Below are positions 63,205-64,000 of a stretch of 64,000 bases of DNA, one piece after another (the first letter of the stretch is position 1; the number at the start of each line of letters is the position of its first letter). The translations under genes and the position numbers were made by a program. The stretch is taken from assembly GCA_009103225.1 (NCBI GenBank), contig RHPI01003156.1, positions 1,328,552 through 1,392,551 of the forward strand, in the 5' to 3' direction. This DNA is from Chlorokybus atmophyticus. Taxonomy: Eukaryota > Streptophyta > Chlorokybophyceae > Chlorokybales > Chlorokybaceae. The notes beneath the pieces are model-generated. The model worked only from the letters and a program-made list of their open reading frames with translations, was not told the DNA's origin and made no database searches.

Positions 63205-63627
63205 GTTGAAGGACTAGCATGCACATGTAGTTGAGGCAAGCATAGATGCACAGAGACAGAGCTACCGCCACCAGAGCATACACAAGTCACATCACATTCA
63301 TCTATTACAAGTTGTCCGCTGGTTCTTATACCAGCCAGTTACACACACGTCTACGTTTGCAAGCACTGCGTAAGCTATACTCAGCCGTTTGACGCGCTCT
63401 AAGCTGTGTTGTCTTCCTTACAACCAGAGCTTTCCAACAAGCTCTTACACGCCTAATATGAGTAAGTATACGCGGAGATACGAAGCAGTTAGTAAGGCTC
63501 CAGTCTGGAGTCCGGAGTCTGGTCCGACGATGCCATCTTGCTAAGTCCGGACCTAGTGCTCGTCCTTACGACCTTCTACTCCTGTGTGGAGGGTCGATGC
63601 TGATCGTATGTAGGAATACTCTCGACA
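63205..63627 (-). repeat. Copia LTR (inferred)
   Basis: On the minus strand it begins TGTCGAGAGTATTCC right after a purine-rich gcgtgggag, and ends in CAACA at 63205. The termini TGTCGA / TCAACA form the usual TG...CA inverted ends. Length 423 bp. The other LTR is outside the window, so the boundaries are inferred. Confidence 0.6.
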
Positions 63628-63669
63628 CTCCCACGCGAGCAGCTTGACCTCCAACGCTTGCTCCTGTAG

Positions 63670-64000
63670 TCAAACACAGATGCCAAGTCCTGCACAACAA
63701 GTCTTGAACTTAAGTGGTGACAATGGCTTTGTCATGAAGTCCGCCAGCATGCGTTCGGTGTTGCAGTACTGGAACTCCACCTCCTTCCTTGTGACTCTGT
63801 CACGCACAAAGTGATGCATGACATCAATGTGCTTCGTCCTTGCCGAGGCGATAGGATGCTTCAACAACTTGATGGCTCCTTGGTTGTCACAGTTGATGAC
63901 GATGCACGCCATGGGGTGCTCCAAGTCTGCCATGAGCTTGCGAAGCCAGAGTGCCTCCTTCACTGCTGCTGCCGCTGCCATGTACTCAGCCTCTGATGTA
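63670..64000 (-). mobile_element. Copia retrotransposon, RNase H end of pol (partial)
   Basis: Open frame running off the window: TSEAEYMAAAAAVKEALWLR, then INCDNQGAIKLLKHP, ARTKHIDVMHHFVRDRV and MLADFMTKPL, all typical of the Ty1/Copia RNase H C-terminus. Stop at 63670-63672, followed by a purine tract and the LTR. This frame looks intact as far as visible, which suggests a fairly recent insertion. Confidence 0.92.

Overview
The window is nuclear DNA of a eukaryote. Nearly every gene is split by short GT-AG introns. I infer a green alga, possibly an early-diverging flagellate streptophyte. The evidence is a plastid lipid-importer ATPase (TGD3 type) with a transit-peptide-like N-terminus, plant-type telobox motifs (AAACCCTAA) near several gene starts, a NEDD8/RUB gene carrying the plant Ub-RUB junction residues GGTMIK, and a probable axonemal protein (DRC12/CCDC153-like). 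The species cannot be fixed from sequence alone.

Positions 1-52,500 are a dense housekeeping region. In order: 10-formyl-THF dehydrogenase (+, 5' end cut by the window edge), DRC12-like coiled coil (-), ribosomal protein eL19 (+), a RING/TRAF zinc-finger membrane protein (-), the nucleolar Pumilio-like protein PUM3/Puf6 (+), SmD3 (-), a small STI1/DP-domain protein (+), the WDR6 tRNA-methylation cofactor (+), condensin subunit CAP-D2 (-), NEDD8/RUB (+), eL18 (-), a transglutaminase-like protein (+), TGD3 ABC ATPase (-), cytosolic isoleucyl-tRNA synthetase (+) and a secreted-type catalase-peroxidase KatG (-). Most genes form head-to-head pairs sharing 140-520 bp, and several of those gaps hold teloboxes. 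Ribosome biogenesis, translation and tRNA modification dominate (eL19, eL18, PUM3, IleRS, WDR6).

Positions 52,500-64,000 are a transposon graveyard. It holds GC-rich and AT-rich non-coding DNA, a Crypton-like gene with NDC10_II and GCR1_C-type segments (-), two diverged LTR-like copies with a polypurine tract, a small unknown coiled-coil gene (-), a cluster of palindromes built on AATGGTAC, a Plavaka (CACTA-related) transposase with spliceosomal introns (+), and a Copia element (-) whose LTR appears to cut into the end of the Plavaka gene.

Introns and spacers are rich in alternating purine-pyrimidine runs (CA/TG/CG and GCATGC). The KatG introns carry microsatellites right after the 5' splice site. 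I found no CRISPR array, no rRNA and no convincing tRNA gene. Exon boundaries were derived by hand from reading frame, splice consensus and recalled family alignment; no database search was run.
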